Positions 18,499 through 27,718 of a DNA stretch of 64,000 nt are shown here, piece after piece. The stretch comes from Betaproteobacteria bacterium. Lineage in GTDB: Bacteria > Pseudomonadota > Gammaproteobacteria > Burkholderiales > Rhodocyclaceae. The translations under genes were made by a program, and so were the position numbers. Under the pieces are notes generated by a model that had not been told where the DNA came from, did not search any database, and saw only the letters and a program-made list of their open reading frames with translations. The stretch spans positions 124,001 through 188,000 of the forward strand of contig JADIYD010000001.1 in NCBI GenBank assembly GCA_016705475.1. The letters run 5' to 3'. Every line of letters begins with the position of its first letter. Position 1 is the first letter of the stretch.

Positions 18499-19747
18499 AT
18501 GAACATCCTTATTCAAGAATGGCCGCGTAATTGACCCGAAAAACGGTGTCGACCGCAGCACATCGTTGTACGTCGCCGATGGCAAGGTCGCCGGGCTGGG
18601 CGAAGCGCCGGCCGGCTTTGTCGCCGACCAAACCATCGACGCCGCCGGTTGCGTTGTCTGTCCCGGTCTGATCGACCTCGGCGCTCGCCTCAACTCCATC
18701 GAGGCCGAACTGGCCGCGGCTGTCGCCGGTGGGGTCACTTCGGTCGTCGTGCCGCCCGACGCCGATCCCCCGCTCGACGAGCCGGAACTGGCTGACCGCC
18801 TGGTCCATCGCGGCACCGAAATCGGCAAGGCGCGCGTGCTGCCGCTAGGCGCGCTGACGTTGGGTCTCAATGGCGAGCGTCTGGCCGAACTGGCCGGCCT
18901 CAAGAAGGCCGGCTGCGTCGCCTTCTCGCAGGCCAACCGACCGGTCACCGACACCGAAGCCCTGCTCCGCGCCATGGAATACGCCGCCACCTTCGGCTTC
19001 GCCATCTGGCTGCAGCCGCAGGATTACTGGCTGTCGCGCAACGGCATCGCCCACGAAGGCGAAGTTTCCAGCCGTCTCGGTCTGGCCGGCATTCCGGTCG
19101 CCGCCGAAACCATCGCCGTCGGCACCATCGTCCAGCTGGTGCGCGATACCGGCTGCCGCGTGCATCTAACCCGCCTCTCGTCGGCGGCCGGCGTGGCGCT
19201 CGTCCAGCGGGCACAGCACGAAGGTTTGCCGATCACTTTCGACATCGGTGTGCATCACCTGCTGCTCACCGAAAACGACATTGGCTTCTTCAATCCGCAT
19301 GCTCGTTTCAGCCCGCCGTTGCGCGCCCAAAGCGATCGTGTGGCGTTGTCGAAGGCTGCTGCTGCTGGTCTCGCCGCCATTTGTTCCGACCACACGCCGG
19401 TTGGCGCCGACGACAAGTTGCTGCCTTTCGGTGAAGCCAAGCCGGGGGCGACCGGGCTTGAGGTCTTGCTGCCGCTCACGCTGAAATGGGCCGAAGAAGC
19501 AGGCGTAAGCCTGCCTGACGCGCTGGCCCGCATCACCTCGGCGCCGGCAACCGTCCTCGGCCTGGCAAGCGGTCAACTGGGCGTCGGTGCTGCTGCCGAC
19601 ATCTGTATCTTCGACCCGGAAGCGACCTGGCAATTGACGCCGGAAGCCCTCAAGAGCCGTGGCAAGAATTCGCCATGGACGGGCTACATGATGACCGGCA
19701 AGGTGATGACCACGCTGGTTGGCGGTCGGGTGGTCTTTCAGGCGTAG
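18499..19747 (+). CDS. pyrX: Non-catalytic dihydroorotase-like PyrX (PyrC'), with a +1 frameshift near its start
   Basis: This is an amidohydrolase-family protein of about 415 residues in the place of the structural PyrC' subunit of class A aspartate transcarbamoylase. The metal-binding HxH after PGLIDL is replaced by GAR, so it should not be an active dihydroorotase, although SDHTPVGADDK remains. The natural start is ATG 18499, one base after the pyrB stop; it reads MNILI and then, after a one-base insertion near 18514, the expected KNGRVIDPKNGVDRSTSLYV continues in the frame open from about 18515 to 19747. Without correction, translation stops at 18532-18534. TTG 18566 could start a shorter form. 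The insertion may be a sequencing error. Confidence 0.82.
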
Positions 19748-19763
19748 GGCGCTGATTGGCCTG

Positions 19764-19798
19764 CTTCCACGGTCAACCGGGGAAAACGGCCAAATTCG
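19764..19798 (+). repeat. Dispersed CGGTCAACCGG element, copy 6
   Basis: CCACGGTCAACCGGGG, AAAA, then CGGCCAAATTCG. It fills the gap between the convergent pyrX and yggU, 17 bp after the pyrX stop. Confidence 0.75.
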
Positions 19799-19807
19799 AA
19801 ATCCTGC

Positions 19808-20101
19808 TCAATCCGCCATCAGGTGGGCGATGGCATCGGCCGTCGCCCCCTCAACCTCCAGCACTTTACGCCGCGAGGTATGGCCGCTTTTCAGGCTGAC
19901 CACCGACTTTGGCAGCTTGAGTGCATCGGCGACGAACCTGATCAGTGCCTCGTTGGCCTTGCCGTCGACGGGCGGGGCAGCCAGGCGAATTTTCAGTGCG
20001 TCGCCATGCAGCCCGGCAAACTCGGTCTTCTTGGCGCCGGGCTGGATGTGCAGGGTCAGCGTGATGCGGCCATCAGCGGCCAGCCGGAACCACTCGCTCA
20101 C
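19808..20101 (-). CDS. yggU: DUF167 (YggU) family protein
   Basis: This 97-residue protein of unknown function has the family hallmarks LHIQPGAKKTEFAG, IRLAAPPVDGKANEALIRFVA and SGHTSRRKVL. Its start is GTG 20101, overlapping the yggT stop (GTGA), which makes it the last gene of the yggS-proC-yggT-yggU operon. Confidence 0.88.
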   Translation of the reverse strand: MSEWFRLAADGRITLTLHIQPGAKKTEFAGLHGDALKIRLAAPPVDGKANEALIRFVADALKLPKSVVSLKSGHTSRRKVLEVEGATADAIAHLMAD

Positions 20102-20631
20102 AGGAACATGAGGACCGCTTGCAGGAGCAGGATGGCGACGAGCGGCGACAGGTCGATGCCGGAAATGGTCGGAATGAAGCGGCGGATCGGGTCAAGGATT
20201 GGCCGGGTCAATTGATGAGCCGGTGCCGACAGCGGTGAATAGGGATTGACCCAGGACAGCACGGCTTGCAGGATCAGCGCGCCGATAAAGATGTAAACCG
20301 ACAGGCGGAGCAGGCTACGCACGGCGAGCCAGAGAATCATCGGCGCCACGCTGGCACCATCAACGTCGCTGATGCTGGCTGATGCGCCGACAATGATCCC
20401 GGTGAACAGCAGTTGCACCGCAAGGGCTGCGACCAGGCTGGCCCAATCGAAACCGCCCGCGCCGGGGATCACGCGGCGCAGCGGCTTGACTGCCCAGTTG
20501 GTCAGCTTGACGACGAAGTCCCCAATCTGGCCGCCAAAGGAAACGCGCATCGCCTGCATCATGAAGCGCAGCAGGAACAGCGTGCAGAAGAAGCTGACGA
20601 CGGCGTCGACCAGAAAAACGATGGCTTGCAT
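20098..20631 (-). CDS. yggT: YggT family membrane protein
   Basis: The 177-residue protein has two YGGT repeats, each with a pair of hydrophobic helices: SFFCTLFLLRFMMQAMRV in the first and LQAVLSWVNPYSP with the following PIRRFIPTISGIDLSP in the second. The family sits in the inner membrane; a role in osmotic or cell-envelope homeostasis has been suggested but not proven. ATG 20631 shares one base with the proC stop (TGATG), and the frame upstream of it belongs to the shadow of proC. Confidence 0.88.
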   Translation of the reverse strand: MQAIVFLVDAVVSFFCTLFLLRFMMQAMRVSFGGQIGDFVVKLTNWAVKPLRRVIPGAGGFDWASLVAALAVQLLFTGIIVGASASISDVDGASVAPMILWLAVRSLLRLSVYIFIGALILQAVLSWVNPYSPLSAPAHQLTRPILDPIRRFIPTISGIDLSPLVAILLLQAVLMFL

Positions 20632-21443
20632 CAATCGGCTCCAAGAATCTTGCCAAGTTCCTGGCCGCGCGCCGCAGCGGCCATGCAGCCGGCGACGATG
20701 CCTTCCTTGACACCGCGTTCGGCCATGACGCTCAGGGCAGCGGCTGTTGTGCCACCCTTCGAGGTGACGCGTTCGCGCAGGATCGATGCCGGTTCGCTGG
20801 ATTGGGCAGCCAGCGCGGCAGCGCCCTGGACCGTTTCGATGGCCAGCAGGCGACCCTGTTCCGGCGTGAAGCCGAGGTCGGCGGCGGCCTGTTGCAGTGC
20901 TTCGATGAACAGGAAAACATAGGCCGGGCCGCTGCCCGAAATGGCGGTGACGCCGTCGATCTTCGCTTCGTCCTCGATCCACACCGTGGTGCCGACGGCA
21001 CGCAGAACACGGTCGGCCGCTGCACGCTGGTCAGCGCTCACTTCCGGCAGGGCGCACAGCCCGGTGATGCCGGCGCCGATCATGGCCGGGGTATTCGGCA
21101 TGCAGCGGACGATCTGGCGATGGCCACCGAGCCAGCGGGACAGGGCTGTCATGTCGAGGCCGGCAGCGATGCTGATGACGACAGCGTCGCCCAGTTTGCC
21201 GACGAGCGGTGCAACCGCTTCCTTCATCTGCTGCGGTTTGACGGCGAGCACCAGAACGTCGGGTGCGACGGGGGCGCTGGCGGCGCTCTCATGGCAATTC
21301 ACGCCATAGGAAGCGGCCAGCTTGGCGCGTGCTTCGGCGCCCGGGTCGATGGCATCAATGTCGCTGGCCGCGAAGCCCTGCTTGAGCATGCCGCCGATCA
21401 GGGCGTTGGCCATGTTGCCGCCGCCAAGGAAAACAATCTTCAT
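20631..21443 (-). CDS. proC: Pyrroline-5-carboxylate reductase
   Basis: ProC reduces pyrroline-5-carboxylate to proline with NAD(P)H. The 270-residue protein starts with a Rossmann motif FLGGGNMANALIGGM, has the VKPQQM segment, the MPNTPAMIGAG loop and the C-terminal signature ISGSGPAYVFLFIEAL followed by TSKGGTT. It overlaps yggS at its start (ATGA) and yggT at its end. Confidence 0.96.
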   Translation of the reverse strand: MKIVFLGGGNMANALIGGMLKQGFAASDIDAIDPGAEARAKLAASYGVNCHESAASAPVAPDVLVLAVKPQQMKEAVAPLVGKLGDAVVISIAAGLDMTALSRWLGGHRQIVRCMPNTPAMIGAGITGLCALPEVSADQRAAADRVLRAVGTTVWIEDEAKIDGVTAISGSGPAYVFLFIEALQQAAADLGFTPEQGRLLAIETVQGAAALAAQSSEPASILRERVTSKGGTTAAALSVMAERGVKEGIVAGCMAAAARGQELGKILGAD

Positions 21444-22129
21444 TTGTAACTTCTCTCACCAAAAATTGCCGTGCCGATGCGGACGATGGTCGCGCCTTCG
21501 GCAATGGCTGCTTCAAGATCGTGGGACATGCCCATGGACAGGGTATCGAGCGGCAGACCGGCCGCCCGGATATGGTTGTAAATTTCCCGCACACGGTGGA
21601 ATTGCGCGCGCTGGGCGGCCGGGTCGTCGGTCGGTTCGGGGATGGCCATCAGGCCGCGCAGCCGAAGGCCGGGCAGCGCCGCAACGGCCCGGCACAGTGT
21701 CAGCGCTTCATCCGGCGAACAACCGCTCTTGCTGGCTTCGCCCGAGATATTGACCTGAATGCACGCCTGCAGGGGCGGCAGGTAGGTCGGGCGTTGCTCG
21801 GACAGGCGCTCGGCGATCTTCAATCGGTCGATGGTGTGCACCCAGTCGAAGTGCTCGGCCACGGGGCGCGACTTGTTGCTCTGCAGCGGGCCGATAAAGT
21901 GCCATTCCAGATTGCGCCCGGCTATGGCCGTCAGCTTGTCGATGCCTTCCTGAACGTAGTTTTCGCCAAAGGCGCGCTGGCCCGCTTCCGTTGCCTCAAC
22001 CACGCAGGCCAGCGGCCAGGTTTTGCTGACCGCCAGCAGGCGAACGCTTTCAGGTGAACGACCGGCAAGCGCCGCAGCTTCGCTGATACGGGCCTGGACA
22101 GCTTGCAGGTTGTCGGCGATTGCGCTCAT
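21440..22129 (-). CDS. yggS: PLP homeostasis protein YggS
   Basis: YggS (PLPBP family) binds PLP and maintains its balance; it has no known catalysis. The 229 residues show the PLP lysine in LLAVSKTWP, FGENYVQEG, EWHFIGPLQSNK and the C-terminal LSMGMSHDLEAAIAEGATIVRIGTAIFG signature, cited here in pieces because it is long. I use ATG 22129; a longer start at 22165 would run into the pilT promoter. It is divergent from pilT. Confidence 0.94.
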   Translation of the reverse strand: MSAIADNLQAVQARISEAAALAGRSPESVRLLAVSKTWPLACVVEATEAGQRAFGENYVQEGIDKLTAIAGRNLEWHFIGPLQSNKSRPVAEHFDWVHTIDRLKIAERLSEQRPTYLPPLQACIQVNISGEASKSGCSPDEALTLCRAVAALPGLRLRGLMAIPEPTDDPAAQRAQFHRVREIYNHIRAAGLPLDTLSMGMSHDLEAAIAEGATIVRIGTAIFGERSYK

Positions 22130-22135
22130 AATCCA

Positions 22136-22164
22136 TTGGGAATTTACGACAATCCAAGTATACA
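22136..22164 (+). promoter_or_regulatory. Probable sigma-70 promoter of pilT
   Basis: TTGGGA (22136-22141) and TATACA (22159-22164) are separated by exactly 17 bp and end 22 bp before the pilT start codon. The site lies in the short divergent gap with yggS. Confidence 0.55.
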
Positions 22165-22185
22165 CGCGCTCCGAGGACGATCCGC

Positions 22186-23229
22186 ATGGACATCACCGAA
22201 CTGCTGGCTTTCAGCGTTAAGAACAAAGCCTCCGACCTCCACCTGTCTGCCGGGTTGCCGCCGATGATCCGGGTGCATGGCGATGTCAGGCGCATCAACC
22301 TGCCAGCAATGGAGCACAAGGATGTTCATGGGATGGTCTATGACATCATGAACGACGGCCAGCGCAAGATTTATGAAGAGACGCTGGAGTGCGACTTTTC
22401 CTTCGAAATCCCCAATCTGGCCCGTTTCCGGGTCAATGCCTTCAATCAGCATCGCGGCGCCGGTGCCGTTTTCCGGACCATTCCGACCAAGGTGCTGACC
22501 CTCGAAGAGTTGAACTGCCCAAAGATTTTCAAGGAAATATCCGAGTATCCGCGCGGCATCGTGCTGTGTACCGGGCCGACTGGTTCCGGGAAGTCGACGA
22601 CGCTGGCGGCGATGGTCAATCACGTCAATGAAAACGATTACGGCCACATCCTGACCGTCGAGGATCCGATCGAATTCGTCCATGAATCGAAAAAATGCCT
22701 GATCAACCAGCGCGAAGTCGGTCCGCACACGCTGTCTTTCTCCAACGCCCTGCGTGCGGCGCTGCGTGAGGATCCGGACGTCATCCTGGTTGGCGAAATG
22801 CGCGACCTCGAAACCATTCGTCTCGCGCTGTCTGCAGCGGAAACCGGCCACCTCGTATTCGGCACCCTGCACACCTCGTCGGCAGCGAAGACGGTTGACC
22901 GTATCGTCGACGTCTTCCCCGCAGCGGAAAAGGAAATGGTCCGCTCAATGTTGTCCGAGTCGCTGCGCGCGGTCATTTCACAGACGCTCATGAAAACCAA
23001 GGACGGCTCCGGCCGGGTTGCGGCGCACGAGATCATGATCGGCACGCCAGCCATCCGCAACCTGATCCGCGAGAACAAGGTCGCCCAGATGTATTCGGCG
23101 ATCCAGACCGGCCAGAATTTCGGCATGCAGACGTTGGATCAGAATCTCATCGATCTGGTGCGGCGCAATGTCGTATCGAGCTCGGAAGCGCGCTACCGGG
23201 CAGCCAACAAGGATGCCTTCCCGGCTTGA
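22186..23229 (+). CDS. pilT: Type IV pilus retraction ATPase PilT
   Basis: PilT is the hexameric motor that depolymerises pili and drives twitching. The 347 residues include the N-terminal PAS-like domain (SDLHLSAGLPP), Walker A GPTGSGKST near 130, the Asp box/Walker B ILVGEMRDLETIR and the C-terminal AIRNLIREN motif essential for retraction in PilT. The ribosome site CGAGGACG precedes ATG 22186. pilU follows after 34 bp. Confidence 0.97.
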   Translation: MDITELLAFSVKNKASDLHLSAGLPPMIRVHGDVRRINLPAMEHKDVHGMVYDIMNDGQRKIYEETLECDFSFEIPNLARFRVNAFNQHRGAGAVFRTIPTKVLTLEELNCPKIFKEISEYPRGIVLCTGPTGSGKSTTLAAMVNHVNENDYGHILTVEDPIEFVHESKKCLINQREVGPHTLSFSNALRAALREDPDVILVGEMRDLETIRLALSAAETGHLVFGTLHTSSAAKTVDRIVDVFPAAEKEMVRSMLSESLRAVISQTLMKTKDGSGRVAAHEIMIGTPAIRNLIRENKVAQMYSAIQTGQNFGMQTLDQNLIDLVRRNVVSSSEARYRAANKDAFPA

Positions 23230-23263
23230 TCCGGGTGCTTGAAAAAATACACGAGGGGAAAGA

Positions 23264-24400
23264 ATGGAACGCGATCAGGCAATGAAATTCATGCACGATC
23301 TTTTGCGTCTGATGTCGCAAAAGAAAGGCTCCGACCTCTTCATCACCGCCGGTTTTCCGCCGGCCATCAAGATTGACGGCAAGATCACGCCTGTCTCGAA
23401 TCAAGTGCTGTCGCCGCAACACACGGCTGAGCTGGCCCGTTCGATCATGAACGACCGCCAGGCCGCCGAGTTCGAGGCGACCAAGGAGTGCAATTTCGCC
23501 ATATCGCCGGCCAGCATCGGGCGTTTCCGGGTCAATGCGCTGGTTCAGCAGGGACGCGTTGGCGTGGTCTGCCGGACGATCAACATGAGCATCCCGACCC
23601 TCGACGAGTTGCTGCTACCGCCGGTCCTCAAGGATCTGGCGATGACCAAGCGCGGCCTGATCATCTTCGTCGGCGGCACCGGTACCGGCAAGACGACTTC
23701 GCTGGCGGCGCTGGTCGATTACCGCAATGAAAATTCCTACGGTCACATCATCACGATTGAAGACCCGATCGAATACGTGCACGAGCACAAGAACTGCATC
23801 GTCACCCAGCGTGAAGTCGGGGTCGATACCGACGACTGGGGCCCGGCGCTGAAGAACACCCTGCGCCAGGCGCCGGACGTCATCCTGATGGGCGAAATCC
23901 GCGACCGCAACACCATGGACTATGCCATCGCCTTCGCTGAAACCGGCCACTTGTGTCTGGCCACCCTGCATGCCAACAGCGCCAACCAGGCAATTGACCG
24001 GATCATCAACTTTTTCCCGGAAGAGCGCCGGCATCAACTGCTCATGGACCTCTCGCTGAATCTGCGCGCCATGGTTTCGCAGCGCCTGATCCCGAAAAAG
24101 GACGGCAAGGGGCGGATGGCGGCCATCGAGGTGATGCTCAATTCGCCACTGATTTCCGACCTGATCTTCAAGGGCGAGGTCCACGAGATCAAGGAGATCA
24201 TGAAGAAATCCCGCGAGCTTGGCATGCAGACCTTCGACCAGGCGCTGTTCGATCTCTACGAGGCGGGCAAGATCACCTACGAAGATGCACTGCGCAACGC
24301 CGATTCTCTCAACGACCTGCGTCTGCAGATCAAGCTGCACGGCAAGGAATCGAAGGACCGTGATCTATCGACCGGCATCGGTCATCTCGACATTGTCTGA
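23264..24400 (+). CDS. pilU: Type IV pilus retraction ATPase paralogue PilU
   Basis: PilU is an accessory retraction ATPase that works with PilT. The 378-residue protein has SDLFITAGFPP at the start, Walker A GGTGTGKTTS near 140, MGEIRDRNTMDYA, and lacks the exact AIRNLIREN motif of PilT (SPLISDLIFKGE instead), as PilU does. ATG 23264 follows GAGGGGAAAGA. A DUF4197 gene follows 16 bp later in the same direction and may be co-transcribed. Confidence 0.95.
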   Translation: MERDQAMKFMHDLLRLMSQKKGSDLFITAGFPPAIKIDGKITPVSNQVLSPQHTAELARSIMNDRQAAEFEATKECNFAISPASIGRFRVNALVQQGRVGVVCRTINMSIPTLDELLLPPVLKDLAMTKRGLIIFVGGTGTGKTTSLAALVDYRNENSYGHIITIEDPIEYVHEHKNCIVTQREVGVDTDDWGPALKNTLRQAPDVILMGEIRDRNTMDYAIAFAETGHLCLATLHANSANQAIDRIINFFPEERRHQLLMDLSLNLRAMVSQRLIPKKDGKGRMAAIEVMLNSPLISDLIFKGEVHEIKEIMKKSRELGMQTFDQALFDLYEAGKITYEDALRNADSLNDLRLQIKLHGKESKDRDLSTGIGHLDIV

Positions 24401-24416
24401 ATCAAAGGAGCCTCCC

Positions 24417-25106
24417 ATGAACGCCTTGAAACATTCCGTTTTTGCCCTTTTTTTCGGGTTGACCGTGGGCGTCGCCCAAGCCGGGGCGCTTGATGCCATT
24501 TCCAGCGGCGACGCCAGTGCCGGCGTCAAGGAAGCGCTGGCCAAGGGGGCCGATTATGCCGTTTCGTCGCTCGGCAAGAGCGGCGGCTTCATGGGCAACG
24601 ACAAGGTCAAGATCAAGCTGCCGGGTTATCTGGAAAAAGCCGATTCGGCGCTGCGCATGTTCGGTATGGGCAAGCAGGCTGACCAGTTGGTCGAAACGAT
24701 GAACCGTGCCGCTGAAAACGCTGTAGCCGAAGCCAAACCCATTCTCACCGAATCGATCAAGAAAATGAGCGTCAAGGACGCCAAGGACATCCTGACCGGC
24801 GGCGAGGACAGCGTAACGCAGTACTTCAAGCGCACCTCCACCGATCAGCTGACCGCCAAGTTCAAGCCAGTCGTCAAGAAGGAAACTGCCAAGCTCCAGC
24901 TGGCCGACCAGTACAACAAGTTTGCCGGCAAGGCCGCCAGTGCGGGACTCGTCGATAAACAGAATGCTGATGTCGATAGCTATGTGACGCAAAAGGCCAT
25001 GGATGGCTTGTTCCTGATGATCGCCGAAGAGGAAAAGAAGCTGCGCGCCAACCCGATGGGGGCTGGCAGCGATCTGCTCAAAAATGTATTTGGCGCGCTT
25101 AATTAA
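24417..25106 (+). CDS. Exported DUF4197 family protein
   Basis: The 229-residue protein has a Sec signal peptide (Lys at 5, hydrophobic core FALFFGLTV, probable cleavage after AQA) and a helical DUF4197 body with the family segments IKLPGYLEKAD, TESIKKMSVKDAKDIL and the C-terminal VTQKAMDGLFLMIAEEEK. Function is unknown; a periplasmic location is likely. ATG 24417 is preceded by AAAGGAG. The hydrophobic core is encoded by a copy of the dispersed repeat, and the same residues recur in DsbA (40654). Confidence 0.85.
   Translation: MNALKHSVFALFFGLTVGVAQAGALDAISSGDASAGVKEALAKGADYAVSSLGKSGGFMGNDKVKIKLPGYLEKADSALRMFGMGKQADQLVETMNRAAENAVAEAKPILTESIKKMSVKDAKDILTGGEDSVTQYFKRTSTDQLTAKFKPVVKKETAKLQLADQYNKFAGKAASAGLVDKQNADVDSYVTQKAMDGLFLMIAEEEKKLRANPMGAGSDLLKNVFGALN
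24437..24470 (-). repeat. Dispersed CGGTCAACCGG element, copy 7 (in a signal peptide)
   Basis: On the minus strand: CCACGGTCAACCCG, seven A, then GGGCAAAAACGG. Read on the plus strand it encodes most of the signal-peptide core FALFFGLTV of the DUF4197 protein. Confidence 0.65.
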
Positions 25107-25150
25107 AGCTATTTGCATTAAATGCCGTAATTGGGGGCAAGGAGCCCCCG

Positions 25151-25468
25151 ATGAAACTGACCCGTTTGTCGAGTACCACGCAACGCACCACTCGTGAATC
25201 GAGCGAGCGCGTGCGTCCGGTCGATAACGAACAGGTGCGGCGGGTCGAGGTCATGGATGGCATCGAAGGCGATCGCCAGCGCACGCTGCAACAGGAGATC
25301 GCCGAAGTCGACCCCGGCGCCGTTGGTGATTTTCACGGTCAGGAACGGGTGCGGCAAGGGGCGCGCGACGTCGCGGCGCAACTGCTCGAATTCGATTTCG
25401 GCACGGATAGCCTGATCAAGTCTGGTGTGGCTCTGGACCGCCTGATCGGCATCGACGACACCGTTTGA
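25151..25468 (+). CDS. Hypothetical protein, 105 residues
   Basis: I do not recognise this protein. It is hydrophilic and rich in Arg, Glu, Asp and Val, with no signal peptide or membrane segment, and the C-terminal half (AAQLLEFDFGTDSLIKSGVALDRL cited only in part here: DFGTDSLIKSGVALDRL) looks like amphipathic helix and strand. The evidence that it is a gene is a good ribosome site (GCAAGGAGCC) before ATG 25151, a clean fit between DUF4197 and rep, and a repeat copy starting 6 bp after its stop, as at other gene ends here. Confidence 0.6.
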   Translation: MKLTRLSSTTQRTTRESSERVRPVDNEQVRRVEVMDGIEGDRQRTLQQEIAEVDPGAVGDFHGQERVRQGARDVAAQLLEFDFGTDSLIKSGVALDRLIGIDDTV

Positions 25469-25473
25469 AGCCG

Positions 25474-25508
25474 CTTCCACGGTCAACCGGAAAAAATGGC
25501 CGATTTTC
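25474..25508 (+). repeat. Dispersed CGGTCAACCGG element, copy 8
   Basis: CCACGGTCAACCGG, six A, then TGGCCGATTTTC. It starts 6 bp after the stop of the 105-residue gene. Confidence 0.75.
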
Positions 25509-25550
25509 AGCATTGAGTCGGTAGGTTAGAATCAAGGCAACCTATCCAGC

Positions 25551-25572
25551 GCGCCCCGCCTCGTCGGGGCGC
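25551..25572 (+). other. GC-rich hairpin in the rep leader
   Basis: GCGCCCCG (25551-25558) and CGGGGCGC (25565-25572) form an 8-bp perfect stem with a 6-base loop, 16 bp before the rep start codon. No T run follows, so it is not a clear terminator; it could limit ribosome access or mark the end of the upstream transcript. Confidence 0.4.
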
Positions 25573-25588
25573 CGTCATTTGCAGAGTC

Positions 25589-27580
25589 ATGTCCGGCCTC
25601 AATCAACCGCAACGCGAAGCGATTCACTACCTCGACGGCCCCCTGCTGGTGCTCGCGGGTGCCGGCTCGGGCAAGACGCGGGTGATCACGCAGAAGATCG
25701 CCTACCTGGTGCAGAGCTGCGGGTTCAATCCGCGCAATATCGCCGCCATCACCTTCACCAACAAGGCGGCGAAGGAAATGCAGGAGCGCATCGGCAAGCT
25801 GCTCTCCAAGCAACAAGCCGACGAATTGCAGATTTCGACTTTCCACTCGCTGGGCGTGCGCATCCTGCGCGAGGAGGCCAAGGTGCTCGGCTACAAGCCG
25901 CGCTTCTCGATTTTCGACTCGGCCGATTGCGCTGGCATCATCGGCGAAGCTGCCGGGACGGTCGACAAGGCGACGCTGCGTATTGTCCAGTCGACCATTT
26001 CCAACTGGAAAAACGGGTTGATCACGCCTGAAGCAGCGCGCCATCTGGCTACCGACGAGCACCAAAAGCTGGCCGCCCACGCCTTCCTGTCCTACGAGGC
26101 GACGCTGAAAGCCTATCAGGCGGTCGATTTCGACGACCTCATCGGTCTGCCGGTCAAGCTGTTCAGCGAGCACCCTGAAATCGCCGACAAGTGGCAGAAC
26201 CGACTACGCTACCTGCTGGTCGATGAATACCAGGACACCAACGCCTGCCAGTACCAGTTGCTCAAGCTGCTGACCGGCGTCCGTGCCCAGTTCACGGCGG
26301 TGGGTGATGACGATCAGGCGATCTACGGCTGGCGTGGCGCCGACATCGAGAATCTCAAGAAACTGCCGACCGAGTTTCCCGCCCTCAAGGTCATCAAACT
26401 TGAGCAAAATTACCGGTCGACCGTAAGAATCCTCAAGGCGGCCAACAACGTCATCTCGCACAACGAGAAATTGTTCGACAAGAAGCTATGGTCCGATCTC
26501 GGTCACGGCGAACAGATTTCCGTCACCGCCTGCCGTGACAACGACGCCGAGGCCGAAGGCGTGGTCATGAAACTGCAGGCGCACAAGTTCGAACATCGCG
26601 CCAAGTTCAAGGATTACGCCATCCTCTACCGCTCCAACCACCAGGCGCGGATTTTTGAGGAGTACCTGCGCGACCACCGCATCCCCTACCTGCTCTCGGG
26701 CGGCAAATCCTTCTTCGACAAGGCCGAGATCAAGGACATCACGGCTTACCTGCGCCTGCTGGCCAATGAAGACGATGACCCGGCCTTCATCCGCGCCGCA
26801 ACCACGCCCAAGCGCGGCATCGGCGCGGCGACCCTGCAGGTGCTTGGCATTTATGCCGGCGAACGCCATATCTCCCTGTTTCAGGCTGCGTTTGAAGAGG
26901 GCTTCGCGCACCGCGTCCAGCACCGCCAGCTCGAACCTCTGCTCGAATTCTGCAACTTCATCAACCGTACCCAGTCCAGGGCCACGAAAGAGCCAGCGCA
27001 CCAGGTCCTGCCTGATCTGCTCAAGGCCATCGACTACGAAACCTACCTCTACGACCACGAAGAGGAGCGCACGGCGCAGACGCGCTGGGCCAATGTCTGC
27101 GAATTTGCCAACTGGCTCAACAAGAAAGGTGAGCTCGACAACAAGACGCTGGTTGATCTGACCCAGAGCATCGCGCTCATCAACATGCTCGACAAGCAGA
27201 ACGACGAAGATTACGACGCGGTGCAGCTGTCGACCCTGCATGCCGCCAAGGGGCTGGAGTACAAAAACGTCTTTCTGGTCGGTGTCGAGGAAGGCATCCT
27301 GCCGCATCGTGAATCGCTCGATCCGGCCAAGCTGGAGGAAGAGCGGCGCCTCATGTACGTCGGCATCACCCGCGCCCAGCACACCCTGAATATTTCCTAC
27401 TGCGAGCGCCGCAAGCAGGCCCGTGAGTTCGTGCCCTGCGAGCCGTCACGCTTTATCGACGAAATGGGCAAGGAAGATGTCCGCTTCTCCGGCGGCAAGC
27501 AGGATGTCCCGCCCAGCAAGGCTACCGGCAATGCCCGTCTTGACGCCATGAAGGCCATGCTGGCCGGAAACAAGCGCTAA
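25589..27580 (+). CDS. rep: ATP-dependent DNA helicase Rep
   Basis: Rep is a 3'-5' superfamily 1 helicase that helps forks pass protein roadblocks. The 663 residues carry the motifs in order: LNQPQREAI (Q motif), Walker A GAGSGKTRV, FTNKAAKEM (Ia), DEYQDTN (II), GDDDQAIYGWRGA (III), KLEQNYRS (IV), STLHAAKGLEYKNVFLVGVE (V, cited at its limit) and YVGITRAQ (VI). The length and the opening MSGLNQPQREA favour Rep over UvrD or PcrA. ATG 25589 is the only sensible start. Confidence 0.95.
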   Translation: MSGLNQPQREAIHYLDGPLLVLAGAGSGKTRVITQKIAYLVQSCGFNPRNIAAITFTNKAAKEMQERIGKLLSKQQADELQISTFHSLGVRILREEAKVLGYKPRFSIFDSADCAGIIGEAAGTVDKATLRIVQSTISNWKNGLITPEAARHLATDEHQKLAAHAFLSYEATLKAYQAVDFDDLIGLPVKLFSEHPEIADKWQNRLRYLLVDEYQDTNACQYQLLKLLTGVRAQFTAVGDDDQAIYGWRGADIENLKKLPTEFPALKVIKLEQNYRSTVRILKAANNVISHNEKLFDKKLWSDLGHGEQISVTACRDNDAEAEGVVMKLQAHKFEHRAKFKDYAILYRSNHQARIFEEYLRDHRIPYLLSGGKSFFDKAEIKDITAYLRLLANEDDDPAFIRAATTPKRGIGAATLQVLGIYAGERHISLFQAAFEEGFAHRVQHRQLEPLLEFCNFINRTQSRATKEPAHQVLPDLLKAIDYETYLYDHEEERTAQTRWANVCEFANWLNKKGELDNKTLVDLTQSIALINMLDKQNDEDYDAVQLSTLHAAKGLEYKNVFLVGVEEGILPHRESLDPAKLEEERRLMYVGITRAQHTLNISYCERRKQAREFVPCEPSRFIDEMGKEDVRFSGGKQDVPPSKATGNARLDAMKAMLAGNKR

Positions 27581-27718
27581 CCGCTTGGTGACAGCCCGTT
27601 ACAACGGGTTACGCTGATCATGACATCCGGGCGGTAACCAGTCGCGTTATTCGGCACAAGGCAGCGCAATTATGCAAAGCCGGATCAAAACCGAACCAAC
27701 AATACTGGAGAAACAAAA

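Noticed and set aside
22890..22910. A GGTTGACCG match inside pilT as another repeat copy
   Set aside because: It encodes conserved PilT residues (KTVDRIVD) and lacks the A-rich spacer and GGCCAAAA half.
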